From assembly GCA_900317015.1 (NCBI GenBank), contig ONFH01000268.1, forward strand, positions 1 to 9,242: a stretch of 9,242 nt of DNA, written 5' to 3'. Origin of the DNA: an uncultured Erysipelotrichaceae bacterium. Its GTDB lineage: Bacteria; Bacillota_I; Bacilli_A; Erysipelotrichales; Coprobacillaceae. The translations under genes and the position numbers were made by a program. The notes under the pieces were generated by a model. It ran no database searches. It had not been told where the DNA came from and saw nothing but the letters and a program-made list of their open reading frames with translations. Shown here piece after piece: positions 1 to 5,796 of the stretch. Each line of letters opens with the position of its first letter. Position 1 is the first letter of the stretch.

Positions 1-12
1 AATAATCATAGA

Positions 13-41
13 TTGTAAATGTTTTCAAAATGGTTCATAAT
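13..41 (+). promoter_or_regulatory. sigma-A-type promoter of the oppA-like gene
   Basis: TTGTAA (13-18), a 17-base spacer, then CATAAT (36-41). The -35 matches 4 of 6 and the -10 matches 5 of 6 consensus bases. The predicted start near 48 leaves a leader of about 24 bases containing the ribosome site AAAGGAGG at 55-62. Inferred from spacing and consensus only. Confidence 0.5.
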
Positions 42-71
42 GGAATCAGGAATTAAAGGAGGATTTTTAGA

Positions 72-1706
72 ATGAAATTGCAAAAAACAATTGGTTTCGT
101 CCTGGCCGCCACCATGCTTACGGCCTGTGGCTCCTCAAGCAGCAGTTCGAGCACCAAAACGTTCCGTTTTGCGGCCGATCAGGACATCATGACCATGGAT
201 TCTGCCTTTGCGACAGATCCAACATCAATGAATGCCTTACATGCCACGACCGAAGGATTAATGGCAGTAGGCAAGAAAGGAACATCTGTTAACGGTCTGG
301 CAAAATCGTATACCTTAAATAAGAAACGTACAAAGTATACCTTTAAGTTAAGAGACGATTTAAAATGGACGCTGCCAGATGGCAAGACGGTGCCATTAAA
401 AGCTTCTGACTTTGTTTACTCTTGGCAAAGAGCCCTCGGTGAAGCTAGTGAATATGCCTACATGTTCACTAGTGATGGTGCTGGCATTAAAAATGCTGAC
501 AAATTAGCTAAAAAAGGGACAAAAGCCACTAAGAAAGAACTGAACACATTAGGTATCAAAGCCCCTGATGACAAAACGGTCATCGTCACGCTAGAACGTC
601 CATGTTCTTATTTCTTAGACATCATGACATTCTCATGCTTCTACCCACAAAGCGAGACATATGTCAAAAAATGGGGCAAGAACTATGCAAAAGACGTCAA
701 ACATCTTTTATCATGCGGCGCCTTTATCGCGAAGTCTTGGACAAAATCAAATAAGATCACATTTGAAAAGAACAAGAACTACTTCGATAAGAAAGATGTA
801 AAACTAGATTCTCTGATCATGTATCTGAATCAGGATCCAAAAACAAGTGCAGCGAACTTCGAAGCAGATAAAGTGGATTACTGCACGATCAACTCTTCTT
901 TAGTTGATAAGTATAAGAGCAACAAAGCCTACCAGCAGTTCCCACAGGGCTATGTTTATTATATTAATATCAACCATAAGAAGAAACTTCTTGCAAACAA
1001 GAACATTCGTTATGCCTTAAGCTATGCCATCAACCGTGCAGACTTCACAAATCATGTCTTAAAAGATGGTTCTAAGCCAATTGGCGGCATGGTTGGTCGG
1101 ACGATTGCCTACAATCCAAAGACTGGTAAAGATTTCCGTGATGATTCTGGTAACTATGTTGCTTATAACTTAAAGAAAGCTCAGAGCTACTTCGATAAAG
1201 GTCTTAAGGAATTAGGAATGAAGAAAGCTTCTGTCAGCATTCTTTATGGCACTGATGAAACACCAGAAAATACAGTTGCCGAATACTTACAGAATGCCTT
1301 CTCTAAATTAAAAGGCTTAAGTGTCACTGTCAAAGCCTCAACACGACAGGGACGTATCAATAAACAGGATCAGGGTGATTATGATCTTGCCCTCCAGCAT
1401 TGGGGACCTGACTATTCTGATCCATCGACTTATTTGAACTTAGGTCTTTCTGATAACTCTAATAACCGTGGTAAATGGAAGAGTGCTGCTTTTGACTCCG
1501 CTATGCATAAAGCCCAGAAAGAAGCAGACCCTTCTAAACGCTGGAGCTATTTATTAAAGTCAGAAAAGATCATGATGAAAGATTATGCCTTCATCCCACT
1601 CTTCCAGAAAGGCGCTGCTGCCCTGCAGAACCCTAAAGTCAGTGGTCTGATCTATAAGATGGCTTTAAGCTCACCATATACATTCACGTATGTCGATATC
1701 AAGTAA
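72..1706 (+). CDS. Oligopeptide ABC transporter substrate-binding lipoprotein (OppA/SBP_bac_5 family)
   Basis: 544-residue extracytoplasmic binding protein, the usual length for OppA-type peptide receptors. The N-terminus has two lysines, a hydrophobic stretch and the lipobox LTAC with Cys19 as the lipidated residue. A serine-rich linker follows (20-27), so the mature protein should be membrane-anchored outside the cell. The body has family landmarks: an early 'D..TMDS' strand, 'FKLRDDLKW' and 'ASDFVYSWQRAL' near 93-122, 'NKNIRYALSYAINR' near 312-325, and a late 'DYDLALQHWGPDYSDPSTYL' block. The start is fixed by AAAGGAGG at 55-62, nine bases upstream. Known role of the family: capture of short peptides for an Opp permease. 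No permease or ATPase genes follow; a terminator comes directly after the stop, so this is an orphan receptor that must use a transporter encoded elsewhere. Peptide specificity cannot be read from the sequence. The usual 'L.SNGPF' segment reads 'LLSCGAF' here. Confidence 0.93.
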   Translation: MKLQKTIGFVLAATMLTACGSSSSSSSTKTFRFAADQDIMTMDSAFATDPTSMNALHATTEGLMAVGKKGTSVNGLAKSYTLNKKRTKYTFKLRDDLKWTLPDGKTVPLKASDFVYSWQRALGEASEYAYMFTSDGAGIKNADKLAKKGTKATKKELNTLGIKAPDDKTVIVTLERPCSYFLDIMTFSCFYPQSETYVKKWGKNYAKDVKHLLSCGAFIAKSWTKSNKITFEKNKNYFDKKDVKLDSLIMYLNQDPKTSAANFEADKVDYCTINSSLVDKYKSNKAYQQFPQGYVYYININHKKKLLANKNIRYALSYAINRADFTNHVLKDGSKPIGGMVGRTIAYNPKTGKDFRDDSGNYVAYNLKKAQSYFDKGLKELGMKKASVSILYGTDETPENTVAEYLQNAFSKLKGLSVTVKASTRQGRINKQDQGDYDLALQHWGPDYSDPSTYLNLGLSDNSNNRGKWKSAAFDSAMHKAQKEADPSKRWSYLLKSEKIMMKDYAFIPLFQKGAAALQNPKVSGLIYKMALSSPYTFTYVDIK

Positions 1707-1708
1707 TT

Positions 1709-1740
1709 GAAAAGCAGTGATTTCACTGCTTTTCTTATTT
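1709..1740 (+). terminator. intrinsic terminator after the oppA-like gene
   Basis: Near-perfect inverted repeat GAAAAGCAGTGA / TCACTGCTTTTC (1709-1720 with 1723-1734), followed by TTATTT. It begins three bases after the stop codon and isolates this gene from ppk1. Confidence 0.85.
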
Positions 1741-1776
1741 ATTAAAATAAGAAATTTACTTCTTGCGTGAAATCCC

Positions 1777-1805
1777 TTTCAAATCGAGCTTTACCATCTT
1801 ATAAT
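1777..1805 (+). promoter_or_regulatory. possible distal promoter of ppk1
   Basis: A perfect -10 TATAAT (1800-1805) lies 17 bases after a poor -35, TTTCAA (1777-1782, 3 of 6). The -10 lies in an inverted repeat, ACCAT/ATGGT. Transcripts from here would carry a leader of about 135 bases before ppk1. The TATAAT is real, but the weak -35 makes use uncertain. Confidence 0.35.
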
Positions 1806-1872
1806 GGTTTTATCAATTCATTTTACAAAAGCTTAATATGAAAATGTGCTTTTTGGAAATTGTGTTATATCT

Positions 1873-1915
1873 TTGTAAAGATTTTGAAAACTCGGTTGCT
1901 TGCTTTTCGTATTAT
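1873..1915 (+). promoter_or_regulatory. possible proximal, activator-type promoter of ppk1
   Basis: A -10-like TATTAT at 1910-1915 lies 32 bases upstream of the ATG. Going upstream from it, hexamers TTGAAA (1884) and TTGTAA (1873) fall on the same 11-bp grid as the Pho-type promoters at 5485-5674. The unit nearest the -10, GTTGCT (1895), is a poor match. A second hexamer pair, TTTACA (1822) and TTAATA (1833), also 11 bp apart, fits the PhoP consensus better but lies farther away. ppk is a Pho-regulon gene in several bacteria; control here is only suggested. Confidence 0.3.
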
Positions 1916-1932
1916 TACTAAAATCATTGAAT

Positions 1933-1938
1933 AGGAGG
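1933..1938 (+). promoter_or_regulatory. ribosome binding site that fixes the ppk1 start
   Basis: AGGAGG nine bases before ATG 1948. An upstream in-frame TTG at 1900 has no ribosome site and would add 16 residues unlike any PPK1 N-terminus, so ATG 1948 is chosen. Confidence 0.85.
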
Positions 1939-1947
1939 ATATACTAT

Positions 1948-3972
1948 ATGACTGGATGTACAGATAACAGAGAATTATCTTGGTTAAAATTTAATGATCG
2001 TGTCTTATTACAAGGCAAGGACCCAAAGGTTCCACTCGCAGAAAAACTCAATTTTATTTCTATTTATCAAACAAATTTAGATGAGTTCTTCAGAGTGCGT
2101 TTAGGATCTTTATATGATCAGATGCTCTTCTATCCATCTGCGAGAGAAAACAAAACAAACATGACGGCTGAAGAACAGCTTCATGCCTGCTTTATTAAGA
2201 TCAGACAGTTAAACAAGAAGAAGGATCGTATATATAAGAAAGTCATGTCAAAGTTAGAAGACTATGACTTTCGTTTAGTAAAATTTGATGACTTAAAAAG
2301 CAAGGAAGATATTCGCTACTTGGATACTTACTTCGATCGTAGCATCTTACCTTTACTTTCCCCACAGGTCATCAGTAAGCGTCAGCCTTTCCCCTTCTTA
2401 AATAACGGCGAATTATATATTGCCGCTCAGCTAGAAAGTAAGAAAGGCAAGAGAAAATTAGGAATCATCTCGATCGTTCACAATGAAGATAGTCGACTGA
2501 TTCGTTTACCTAGTGGTCTATTTATCTTATTAGAAGATGTTTTATTCCACTACTTGCCACAAGTCTTCGCACATCAGAAAGTGATCAAGGCGTCAGTGGT
2601 ACGTGTGACACGTAGTGCCGATATCGATGAAGAAGAGGTTGAAGACCAGCAGGATTATCGATCAATGATGGAATCATTGATCAAACAAAGACGTAAATTA
2701 CGTCCATTACGTTTAGAATATACAGAAGGACTTGATGATTTAGAGCTAGAAATGATGGCTAAGTTCTTAGACTTAGATAAAAAACAGCTCTTTGCCTCAC
2801 AAAGTCCATTAGAGTTCTCATTCTTTGGTGAAATTCGTGATTACTTAAAAGTCTCACATCCTGAATTATTCTATAAACCAAATATTCCAAAGAACTCACC
2901 TTTAGTTGAAAATAGAACACCAATGATCAAACAGGTGTTAAAACATGATATCTTCTTAGCTTATCCATTTGAATCGATGGCACCATTCTTACGTCTATTA
3001 GATGAAGCGGCCAGTGATCCAAGTGTGGCTAGTATTAAGATGACTTTATATCGTGTTGCGAAAAACTCTAAAGTTGTTAAATCTTTAATTAAGGCCGTTG
3101 AAAATGGCAAAGAAGTCGTCGTTTTAGTCGAATTGCGTGCTCGTTTTGATGAAGAGAACAACATTCAGCAATCCAAAGCCCTTGAAGCTGCCGGCGCTCA
3201 TGTCATCTATGGTCTTGATGGCTATAAAGTTCATAGTAAGCTCTGCTTGATTACTTATATGGACAAATCAGAAGTCAAATATATTACCCAGATTGGAACA
3301 GGTAACTATAACGAAAAGACTGCAACCTTATATACTGACTTATGCTTGATGACATGTAAGCGTGAAATTGGCGAAGATGCCAATAACGTCTTCAACCATT
3401 TAGCACAGGGTCAGACGATCCATGATGTTCAGGAATTAATGGTCGCACCACATGCGATGATCAGTCGCATCTGTGACTATATTGATGAACAGATCAACTT
3501 GGCAAAACAAGGCAAGCCAGCTTATGTTGGTTTCAAGTGTAACTCTGTCACAAGCCGTAAGATGATCGACAAGCTCATCGAAGCATCTTGTGCCGGTGTG
3601 AAAATTGATTTAATCGTCCGTGGAATCTGTTGTATCGTCCCAGGGGTTAAAGGACAGACAGAAAATATCAACATTATTTCTATTGTTGGACGTTACTTGG
3701 AACATTCACGTATCTACATCTTCGGAGCTAAAGATCCTAAGGTCTACATTTCATCAGCCGATCTGATGACGCGTAACTTAGAGCGTCGTGTCGAAATTGC
3801 TGCACCTATTTATGATGAAGGCATCAAGAAGACGATCTTACGTATGTTTGAATGCATGTTGAACGATAACGTGAAAGCATGCAAGTTATTAAGTGATGGT
3901 AAATACAAACGTATTAAAAATAATTTGCCAGAAATGAATTCACAGGAACATTTCTTTGAAAAGAAGATTTAG
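1948..3972 (+). CDS. ppk1: Polyphosphate kinase 1 (PPK1)
   Basis: Makes inorganic polyphosphate by reversible transfer of the ATP terminal phosphate (EC 2.7.4.1), usually at the inner membrane face. The 674-residue product has the PPK1 size and domain order. The N-terminal domain opens with 'NRELSWLKFNDRVL' and contains 'QTNLDEFF' near residue 43 (ATP-binding Asn in E. coli PPK). A head domain follows, then two phospholipase-D-like C-terminal domains. The autophosphorylated histidine is H429 in 'GYKVHSKLCLI' (E. coli H435), and the second catalytic histidine is H586 in 'YLEHSRIYIF' (E. coli H592). Phosphate-binding arginines are R369 ('TLYR') and R399 ('ELRARFDEE'), keeping the same six-residue offset from E. 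coli. No key residue is missing. It is followed by the phosphofructokinase gene with only 25 bases between and no terminator, so the two probably form an operon. Confidence 0.97.
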   Translation: MTGCTDNRELSWLKFNDRVLLQGKDPKVPLAEKLNFISIYQTNLDEFFRVRLGSLYDQMLFYPSARENKTNMTAEEQLHACFIKIRQLNKKKDRIYKKVMSKLEDYDFRLVKFDDLKSKEDIRYLDTYFDRSILPLLSPQVISKRQPFPFLNNGELYIAAQLESKKGKRKLGIISIVHNEDSRLIRLPSGLFILLEDVLFHYLPQVFAHQKVIKASVVRVTRSADIDEEEVEDQQDYRSMMESLIKQRRKLRPLRLEYTEGLDDLELEMMAKFLDLDKKQLFASQSPLEFSFFGEIRDYLKVSHPELFYKPNIPKNSPLVENRTPMIKQVLKHDIFLAYPFESMAPFLRLLDEAASDPSVASIKMTLYRVAKNSKVVKSLIKAVENGKEVVVLVELRARFDEENNIQQSKALEAAGAHVIYGLDGYKVHSKLCLITYMDKSEVKYITQIGTGNYNEKTATLYTDLCLMTCKREIGEDANNVFNHLAQGQTIHDVQELMVAPHAMISRICDYIDEQINLAKQGKPAYVGFKCNSVTSRKMIDKLIEASCAGVKIDLIVRGICCIVPGVKGQTENINIISIVGRYLEHSRIYIFGAKDPKVYISSADLMTRNLERRVEIAAPIYDEGIKKTILRMFECMLNDNVKACKLLSDGKYKRIKNNLPEMNSQEHFFEKKI

Positions 3973-3983
3973 TATCTCATGTT

Positions 3984-3992
3984 AAGGAGGGG
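3984..3992 (+). promoter_or_regulatory. G-rich ribosome binding site for the TTG-started pfk gene
   Basis: AAGGAGGGG ends five bases before TTG 3998. It lies in the short ppk1-pfk gap and supports TTG as the true start. The GAGGGG part is complementary to the C-rich CCCCTC linker (5568-5573) of the first candidate sRNA; six contiguous pairs, which may be coincidence. Confidence 0.8.
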
Positions 3993-3997
3993 TCACA

Positions 3998-5077
3998 TTG
4001 AGTTTAAAAGTTGGAATTCTGACAAGTGGTGGGGACTGCCAAGCCCTCAACGCAACGATGCGAGGTCTCGCAAAGACCTTATACAATCAGGTGAAAGACG
4101 TAGAGATCTACGGTTTTATTGATGGCTATAAAGGCCTGATGTATGAAAATTACAAAAAGATGAAACCAAAAGATTTCTCCGGCATTATTAACCAGGGCGG
4201 TACGATCCTTGGATCATCACGTTGCCCATTTAAGAAGATGCGTGTCATTGAAGATGGTTTTGATAAAGTCAAAGCGATGAAAAAGACTTATAAGAAGCTC
4301 GAATTAGATGCTTTAGCCGTCTTAGGTGGGAATGGTTCATTAAAGTCAGCTTATATGTTAGCGCAGGAAGGACTGAACGTAATTGGTCTTCCTAAGACGA
4401 TCGATAACGATACGTATGGCACAGATTACACATTTGGTTTCCAGTCTGCCATTGATATCGCAACTAGATATATCGATGAGATCCATACAACAGCGCAGTC
4501 ACATCATCGTGTCTTTGTCGTTGAAGTTATGGGGCACCGTGTTGGTCATATCACATTACAGGCTGGCTTAGCAACTGGCTGTGAGATCATCCTGCTTCCA
4601 GAAATCCCTTATGATATTAATGTCGTCGTCAATAAGATCAAACAGAGACAGAAATCAGGTAAGAACTTTACGGTCATTGCCTGTGCTGAAGGGGCTATTT
4701 CTAAGGAAGATGCCACTTTATCTAAGAAAAAATATAAAGCGAAAATTGCCGCTCGTAACGGTCAGTCCGTTGTCGTAGAAATTGGCAAAGCCATTCAGGA
4801 AGCTTTACCTGATGCAGAAGTTCGTACATCTGTCATCGGTCATGCTCAGCGTGGTGGTAGTCCAGATGCTTACGACCGTTCCATCTCTACTCGTTTTGGT
4901 ATTGAAGGTGCACGATTGATCATGAATCGTTCTTATGGCCGTCTTGTCGTCTTAAGACAGGGCGAAGTAGGTTCGATCCCTCTTGAAGATACCGCAGGAA
5001 AACTGAAATATGTCGATCCTGCTGGCAGACCAGTGAGAAACGCAAAACTCATGGGTGTCACATTTGGTGATGAATAA
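3998..5077 (+). CDS. 6-phosphofructokinase family protein, phosphoryl donor uncertain (ATP or pyrophosphate)
   Basis: 359-residue member of the PfkA superfamily, which phosphorylates fructose 6-phosphate to the 1,6-bisphosphate, the committed step of glycolysis. Conserved parts: 'GILTSGGD' (6-13), catalytic 'TIDND' with Asp136 (E. coli D127), R171 (E. coli R162), and 'GHAQRGGSPDAYDR' with H282 and R285 (E. coli H249, R252). Donor-site residues are atypical. E. coli 'GGDG' reads GGNG (110-113), so the Mg-contacting Asp103 becomes Asn112. Gly124 becomes Lys133 in 'PKTIDND', the lysine found in pyrophosphate enzymes and in a group of atypical ATP enzymes. 'MGR' is MGH (His180), and the usual 'GGDxPG' is GGDCQA. 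The family is certain; from known rules Gly113 favours ATP while Lys133 is PPi-like. The start is TTG behind AAGGAGGGG. It is the second gene of the ppk1 operon and is closed by a strong terminator. Confidence 0.92.
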   Translation: MSLKVGILTSGGDCQALNATMRGLAKTLYNQVKDVEIYGFIDGYKGLMYENYKKMKPKDFSGIINQGGTILGSSRCPFKKMRVIEDGFDKVKAMKKTYKKLELDALAVLGGNGSLKSAYMLAQEGLNVIGLPKTIDNDTYGTDYTFGFQSAIDIATRYIDEIHTTAQSHHRVFVVEVMGHRVGHITLQAGLATGCEIILLPEIPYDINVVVNKIKQRQKSGKNFTVIACAEGAISKEDATLSKKKYKAKIAARNGQSVVVEIGKAIQEALPDAEVRTSVIGHAQRGGSPDAYDRSISTRFGIEGARLIMNRSYGRLVVLRQGEVGSIPLEDTAGKLKYVDPAGRPVRNAKLMGVTFGDE

Positions 5078-5084
5078 TCAAATC

Positions 5085-5116
5085 AATGAGATCACTTTTT
5101 AGTGGTCTCATTTTTT
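5085..5116 (+). terminator. intrinsic terminator of the ppk1-pfk operon
   Basis: Stem AATGAGATCACT (5085-5096) with AGTGGTCTCATT (5101-5112), one G-T wobble and a TTTT loop, ending in a six-T run (5111-5116). It begins eight bases after the pfk stop. Confidence 0.92.
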
Positions 5117-5160
5117 GTTCACAGTGATGGTGGAAAAAAAGGAAGGACAAGATCAGAAGT

Positions 5161-5173
5161 CACAAAAATTGTG
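5161..5173. repeat. dyad CACAAAAATTGTG, first copy of a paired 13-mer
   Basis: CACAA-AAA-TTGTG, a perfect 5-3-5 inverted repeat. A copy differing at one base lies exactly 40 bp downstream (5201-5213). It could be a protein-binding operator half; the cognate regulator is unknown. Confidence 0.55.
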
Positions 5174-5198
5174 CATAAACGATTTTGAGAAAATGATA

Positions 5199-5215
5199 TT
5201 CACAAAAACTGTGAA
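5199..5215. repeat. dyad TTCACAAAAACTGTGAA, second copy of the paired 13-mer
   Basis: TTCACA-N5-TGTGAA, a perfect 6-5-6 inverted repeat containing a 12-of-13 match to the dyad at 5161. The arms are oriented opposite to Rex (TTGTGAA-N4-TTCACAA) and CRP (TGTGA-N6-TCACA) sites, so neither regulator is assigned. It lies about 72 bp upstream of the tRNA-His -35 box. Confidence 0.55.
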
Positions 5216-5286
5216 GAAAATTTGGCGATTTCACCTATGATCCATGCCAGGGCGAAAACTTTTCTGGGTATTTTTTCATTTTTCTC

Positions 5287-5315
5287 TTTACAAATCTCCA
5301 CTCTTCATGTATAGT
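5287..5315 (+). promoter_or_regulatory. promoter of tRNA-His
   Basis: TTTACA (5287-5292), a 17-base spacer, TATAGT (5310-5315). The predicted start near 5322 lies about 12 bases before the mature tRNA 5' end, a normal short leader. Confidence 0.8.
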
Positions 5316-5333
5316 ATTCCTTGTCCTTGAGAT

Positions 5334-5411
5334 GGCGGTTATGGTGAAGCGGTTAACACACCGGATTGTGGCTCCGGCATTTCGTCAGTTCGATCCTGAC
5401 TAGCCGCCCCA
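5334..5411 (+). tRNA. tRNA-His (anticodon GTG)
   Basis: Reads histidine codons CAC/CAT. The cloverleaf is complete: acceptor arm G(-1)GCGGTTA pairing with TAGCCGCC, D stem GTG/CAC, anticodon stem CCGGA/TCCGG with loop TTGTGGC, T arm 'GTCAG TTCGATC CTGAC', and an encoded CCA end. The extra 5' G(-1) opposite C73, the identity element for histidyl-tRNA synthetase, is encoded in the gene. It is a single-gene unit with its own promoter and terminator. Confidence 0.97.
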
Positions 5412-5423
5412 TTTGAGAAGGAT

Positions 5424-5448
5424 AACGGTTCTTATGAACCGTTTTTTT
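5424..5448 (+). terminator. intrinsic terminator of tRNA-His
   Basis: AACGGTTC-TTAT-GAACCGTT perfect stem (5424-5443) followed by five or more T. It begins 12 bases after the CCA end. Confidence 0.93.
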
Positions 5449-5484
5449 GTTTCATAAAATTTTCAAATCAATAATTTTTCAATA

Positions 5485-5527
5485 TTTGTAAAACGTTCAC
5501 ATATCGTTCACAAAGCGCATTTATACT
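5485..5527 (+). promoter_or_regulatory. Pho-box-type promoter 1
   Basis: Three hexamers on an 11-bp grid: TTTGTA (5485), TTCACA (5496) and TTCACA (5507). Nine bases then lead to a -10 TATACT (5522-5527). The last two fully match the Bacillus PhoP repeat TT(A/T/C)A(C/T)A, and placing the boxes directly upstream of the -10 in place of a -35 is the classic activator-dependent Pho layout. No -35 exists at 16-18 bases. The predicted start is about 5534. The regulator is inferred from site resemblance only. Confidence 0.65.
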
Positions 5528-5533
5528 GAATTT

Positions 5534-5622
5534 GTCGATGAAGAGTCGACACCGTCATCTATGACGTCCCCTCGTCTTGATGATCAGACCTAGAGATGCG
5601 AGCCCCTTATCGCATCTTTTTT
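5534..5622 (+). ncRNA. candidate structured small RNA 1 (about 89 nt)
   Basis: No reading frame with a ribosome site, but four consecutive hairpins: GTCGA-TGAAGAG-TCGAC (5534-5550), CGTCA-TCTA-TGACG (5553-5566), CTC-GTCT...AGAC...GAG (5571-5595), and terminator stem GATGCGA/TCGCATC (5595-5616) with a six-T tail. The first hairpin starts exactly where the -10 predicts transcription to begin. C-rich single-stranded parts, a CCCC linker at 5568-5571 and a GCCCCTT terminator loop, resemble anti-Shine-Dalgarno seeds of Gram-positive regulatory RNAs. I do not recognise a known RNA family; function, if any, would be base-pairing regulation under Pho-type control (inference). Confidence 0.65.
5594..5622 (+). 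terminator. terminator of small RNA 1
   Basis: AGATGCGA / TCGCATCT stem (5594-5601 with 5610-5617), eight-base loop GCCCCTTA-like, then T run to 5622. The last two Ts begin the first hexamer of the next promoter (TTCATA at 5621). Confidence 0.88.
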
Positions 5623-5674
5623 CATACAAAATCCATCATTTGTTCATATTAAAGTCATAAACTTCCCCTATATT
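5621..5674 (+). promoter_or_regulatory. Pho-box-type promoter 2
   Basis: Four hexamers on an 11-bp grid: TTCATA (5621), TCCATC (5632, weak), TTCATA (5643) and GTCATA (5654). Nine bases then lead to TATATT (5669-5674), and six more to the start at about 5681. The last two hexamers, the -10 and the start are each exactly 147 bp from those of promoter 1. No -35 box. The first hexamer overlaps the T run of the preceding terminator. Confidence 0.65.
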
Positions 5675-5680
5675 ATGATT

Positions 5681-5783
5681 GTCGACAGGTTCGACATATA
5701 ATAAAATAAAATTTCCCTTAAAAAAGATGTAAAAACGAAAGGCCTGCGGGCACATGAAGACACGGACGGCACCGTGTTTTTAC
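5681..5783 (+). ncRNA. candidate structured small RNA 2 (about 100 nt, or about 149 nt if read to 5829)
   Basis: Begins with hairpin GTCGA-CAGGT-TCGAC (5681-5695), the same stem that opens small RNA 1. An A-rich unpaired stretch (5696-5728) follows. Next is a compact domain closed by GTAAAAAC (5729-5736) and GTTTTTAC (5776-5783), containing GCC-TGCG-GGC and ACACGG/CCGTGT stems. The last stem can act as a terminator or give way to the closing helix, an alternative-pairing layout also seen in riboswitches. No gene lies downstream in the same direction, so it is more likely a free RNA than a leader. No known family is recognised. Confidence 0.5.
5760..5781 (+). terminator. possible terminator within small RNA 2
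   Basis: ACACGG-ACGGCA-CCGTGT (5760-5777) followed by TTTT and, after AC, another TTTT. It competes with the longer GTAAAAAC/GTTTTTAC helix, so efficiency is uncertain. Confidence 0.5.
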
Positions 5784-5796
5784 TTTTGGATAATAA

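Larger units (their letters stand above)
5117..5286. other. gene-free stretch between pfk and tRNA-His
   Basis: No supported gene. The only clear structure is a pair of related dyads (5161-5173 and 5199-5215). A weak hairpin, CCAG...CTGG, with a following T run (5247-5276) could be a residual terminator but is not convincing. An unbroken 37-codon reading frame from ATG 5127 has no ribosome site and was not accepted. Confidence 0.6.

Noticed and set aside
1900..1947. Sixteen-residue N-terminal extension of PPK1 from TTG 1900
   Set aside because: No ribosome site at TTG 1900, whereas AGGAGG at 1933 correctly positions ATG 1948, and the extension does not resemble PPK1 proteins.
5161..5215. Reading the paired dyads as Rex or CRP operators
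   Set aside because: Arm order is reversed relative to both consensus sites, and no redox or carbon gene is next to them.
5127..5240. 37-codon plus-strand frame between the pfk terminator and tRNA-His
   Set aside because: No ribosome site, begins just after a terminator without a promoter, and its sequence is lysine-rich in the way AT-rich spacer DNA usually translates.
5760..5777. ACGG loop suggesting a guanidine-II (mini-ykkC) riboswitch hairpin
   Set aside because: That class needs two tandem hairpins with ACGR closed directly by the stem; here the closure is mismatched and there is one hairpin only, with no efflux gene downstream.
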